Source: Clostridiaceae bacterium (GTDB taxonomy: Bacteria; Bacillota; Clostridia; Acetivibrionales; DTU013). Taken from it: a stretch of DNA of 6,037 nucleotides. The position numbers and the translations under genes were made by a program. Of this stretch, positions 5,578 to 6,037 are shown piece after piece. The notes under the pieces are model-generated. The model ran no database searches. It was not told the origin of the DNA and was given only the letters and a program-made list of their open reading frames with translations. Numbering within the stretch: position 1 is the stretch's first letter; the number at the start of each line of letters is the position of its first letter. Location of the stretch: contig JAAZKL010000229.1 of assembly GCA_012799845.1 (NCBI GenBank), forward strand, positions 1-6,037, read 5' to 3'.

Positions 5578-6037
5578 ATGGAATGGTTTTCACGGGCTGT
5601 GATAAACCATAAAAAGGGCATAATCGCGCTGTTCGCAGTCGCTGCGGTTCTCGGAGGGATACTTTCAGTATTCGTTTCCGTTAACTATAATACGGTGGAC
5701 TATCTGCCATCAGATGCGCAATCCACCACCGCGATCAGGATAATGAAGGATGAGTTCGGCGGCGAGATGCCCAATGCAAGAGTGATGCTCACGAATGTAT
5801 CGATACATGAAGCACTGGAGTACAAGGCGAAAATCGCCGCCGCAGAAGGCGTGGCCGCTGTGACCTGGCTCGATGACGTAATCGGCCTTGACCCGTTGAA
5901 AACGACTCCGGTCGAATTTCTTGACGCATCCATAGTTGAAAGCTACTACAGGGACAACAACGCGCTGATGAGCCTTACGATCGAGTCCGGGAAGGAACAG
6001 GCCGCAGTCGGGGCCATCTATGAAATAATCGGCGAAG
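5578..6037 (+). CDS. N-terminal fragment of an RND-superfamily (MMPL/HAE3-type) transporter
   Basis: The first 153 codons of an inner-membrane exporter, truncated by the window end. A short basic cytoplasmic N-terminus (VINHKK) leads into one transmembrane helix at about 14-36 (GIIALFAVAAVLGGILSVF). VNYNTVDYLPSDAQST (35-50) follows, the typical entry of MMPL-like proteins into the large extracytoplasmic loop. Residues 51-153 look like the start of that porter loop, with alternating short helices and strands. Family members use the proton-motive force to export lipids, peptides or amphiphilic compounds, usually over 700 residues and two repeats of six helices, so the proton-relay residues lie beyond the window. 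ATG 5578 has the ribosome site AAGGGGTGAT (5563-5572) five nt upstream, a near match to the 16S 3' end. It is transcribed divergently from the GTPase-nuclease cluster behind a repeat-rich control region. The substrate is unknown. Confidence 0.85.
   Translation, partial: MEWFSRAVINHKKGIIALFAVAAVLGGILSVFVSVNYNTVDYLPSDAQSTTAIRIMKDEFGGEMPNARVMLTNVSIHEALEYKAKIAAAEGVAAVTWLDDVIGLDPLKTTPVEFLDASIVESYYRDNNALMSLTIESGKEQAAVGAIYEIIGE

Noticed and set aside
1..6037. CRISPR array, insertion sequence, prophage or integrase site
   Set aside because: No regularly spaced repeats, transposase, terminal inverted repeats or phage genes were seen. The repeats found are single dyads in promoter regions.

Overview
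The window looks like chromosomal DNA of a moderately GC-rich anaerobic Firmicute, most likely class Clostridia (Lachnospiraceae-like). The clues are strong Gram-positive ribosome binding sites, a YqhD/BdhA-type iron-containing alcohol dehydrogenase, a Cof-type HAD phosphatase, an MMPL-type RND transporter, and a TetM-like GTPase carrying a YacP/Rae1 NYN nuclease domain. The taxonomic call is inference. No phage, transposon, CRISPR, tRNA or rRNA signature was seen.

Layout. (1) Positions 1-220, + strand: C-terminal 72 codons of a protein that resembles an ABC-transporter extracellular solute-binding protein. (2) 221-441: a convergent intergenic region with a strong bidirectional terminator hairpin (345-384) and a second perfect hairpin (387-408). 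(3) 442-5260, - strand: a cluster read right to left. It holds an EF-G/TetM-like GTPase fused to a Rae1/YacP nuclease (2552-5260), a HAD hydrolase overlapping it by 4 nt (1749-2555), and after a 128-nt structured gap an NAD(P)-dependent alcohol dehydrogenase (442-1620). (4) 5261-5577: a divergent promoter region rich in palindromes and repeats. (5) 5578-6037, + strand: the N-terminal 153 codons of an MMPL/RND-family exporter that runs off the window.

The most interesting item is the GTPase-nuclease fusion. One half belongs to the family that enters the ribosomal A site (EF-G, TetM). The other half is related to Rae1, which in Bacillus subtilis cuts mRNA in the A site of translating ribosomes. 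This suggests a single-chain ribosome-targeted mRNA-cleavage or rescue factor. Its role is inferred, not shown. The ATGA overlap with the HAD gene implies translational coupling, but nothing in the sequence says what the HAD enzyme or the dehydrogenase contributes. Two non-coding regions also merit attention: the 128-nt leader before the dehydrogenase, with alternating complementary boxes and start signals on the opposite strand, and the divergent region before the RND gene, with several operator-like dyads.
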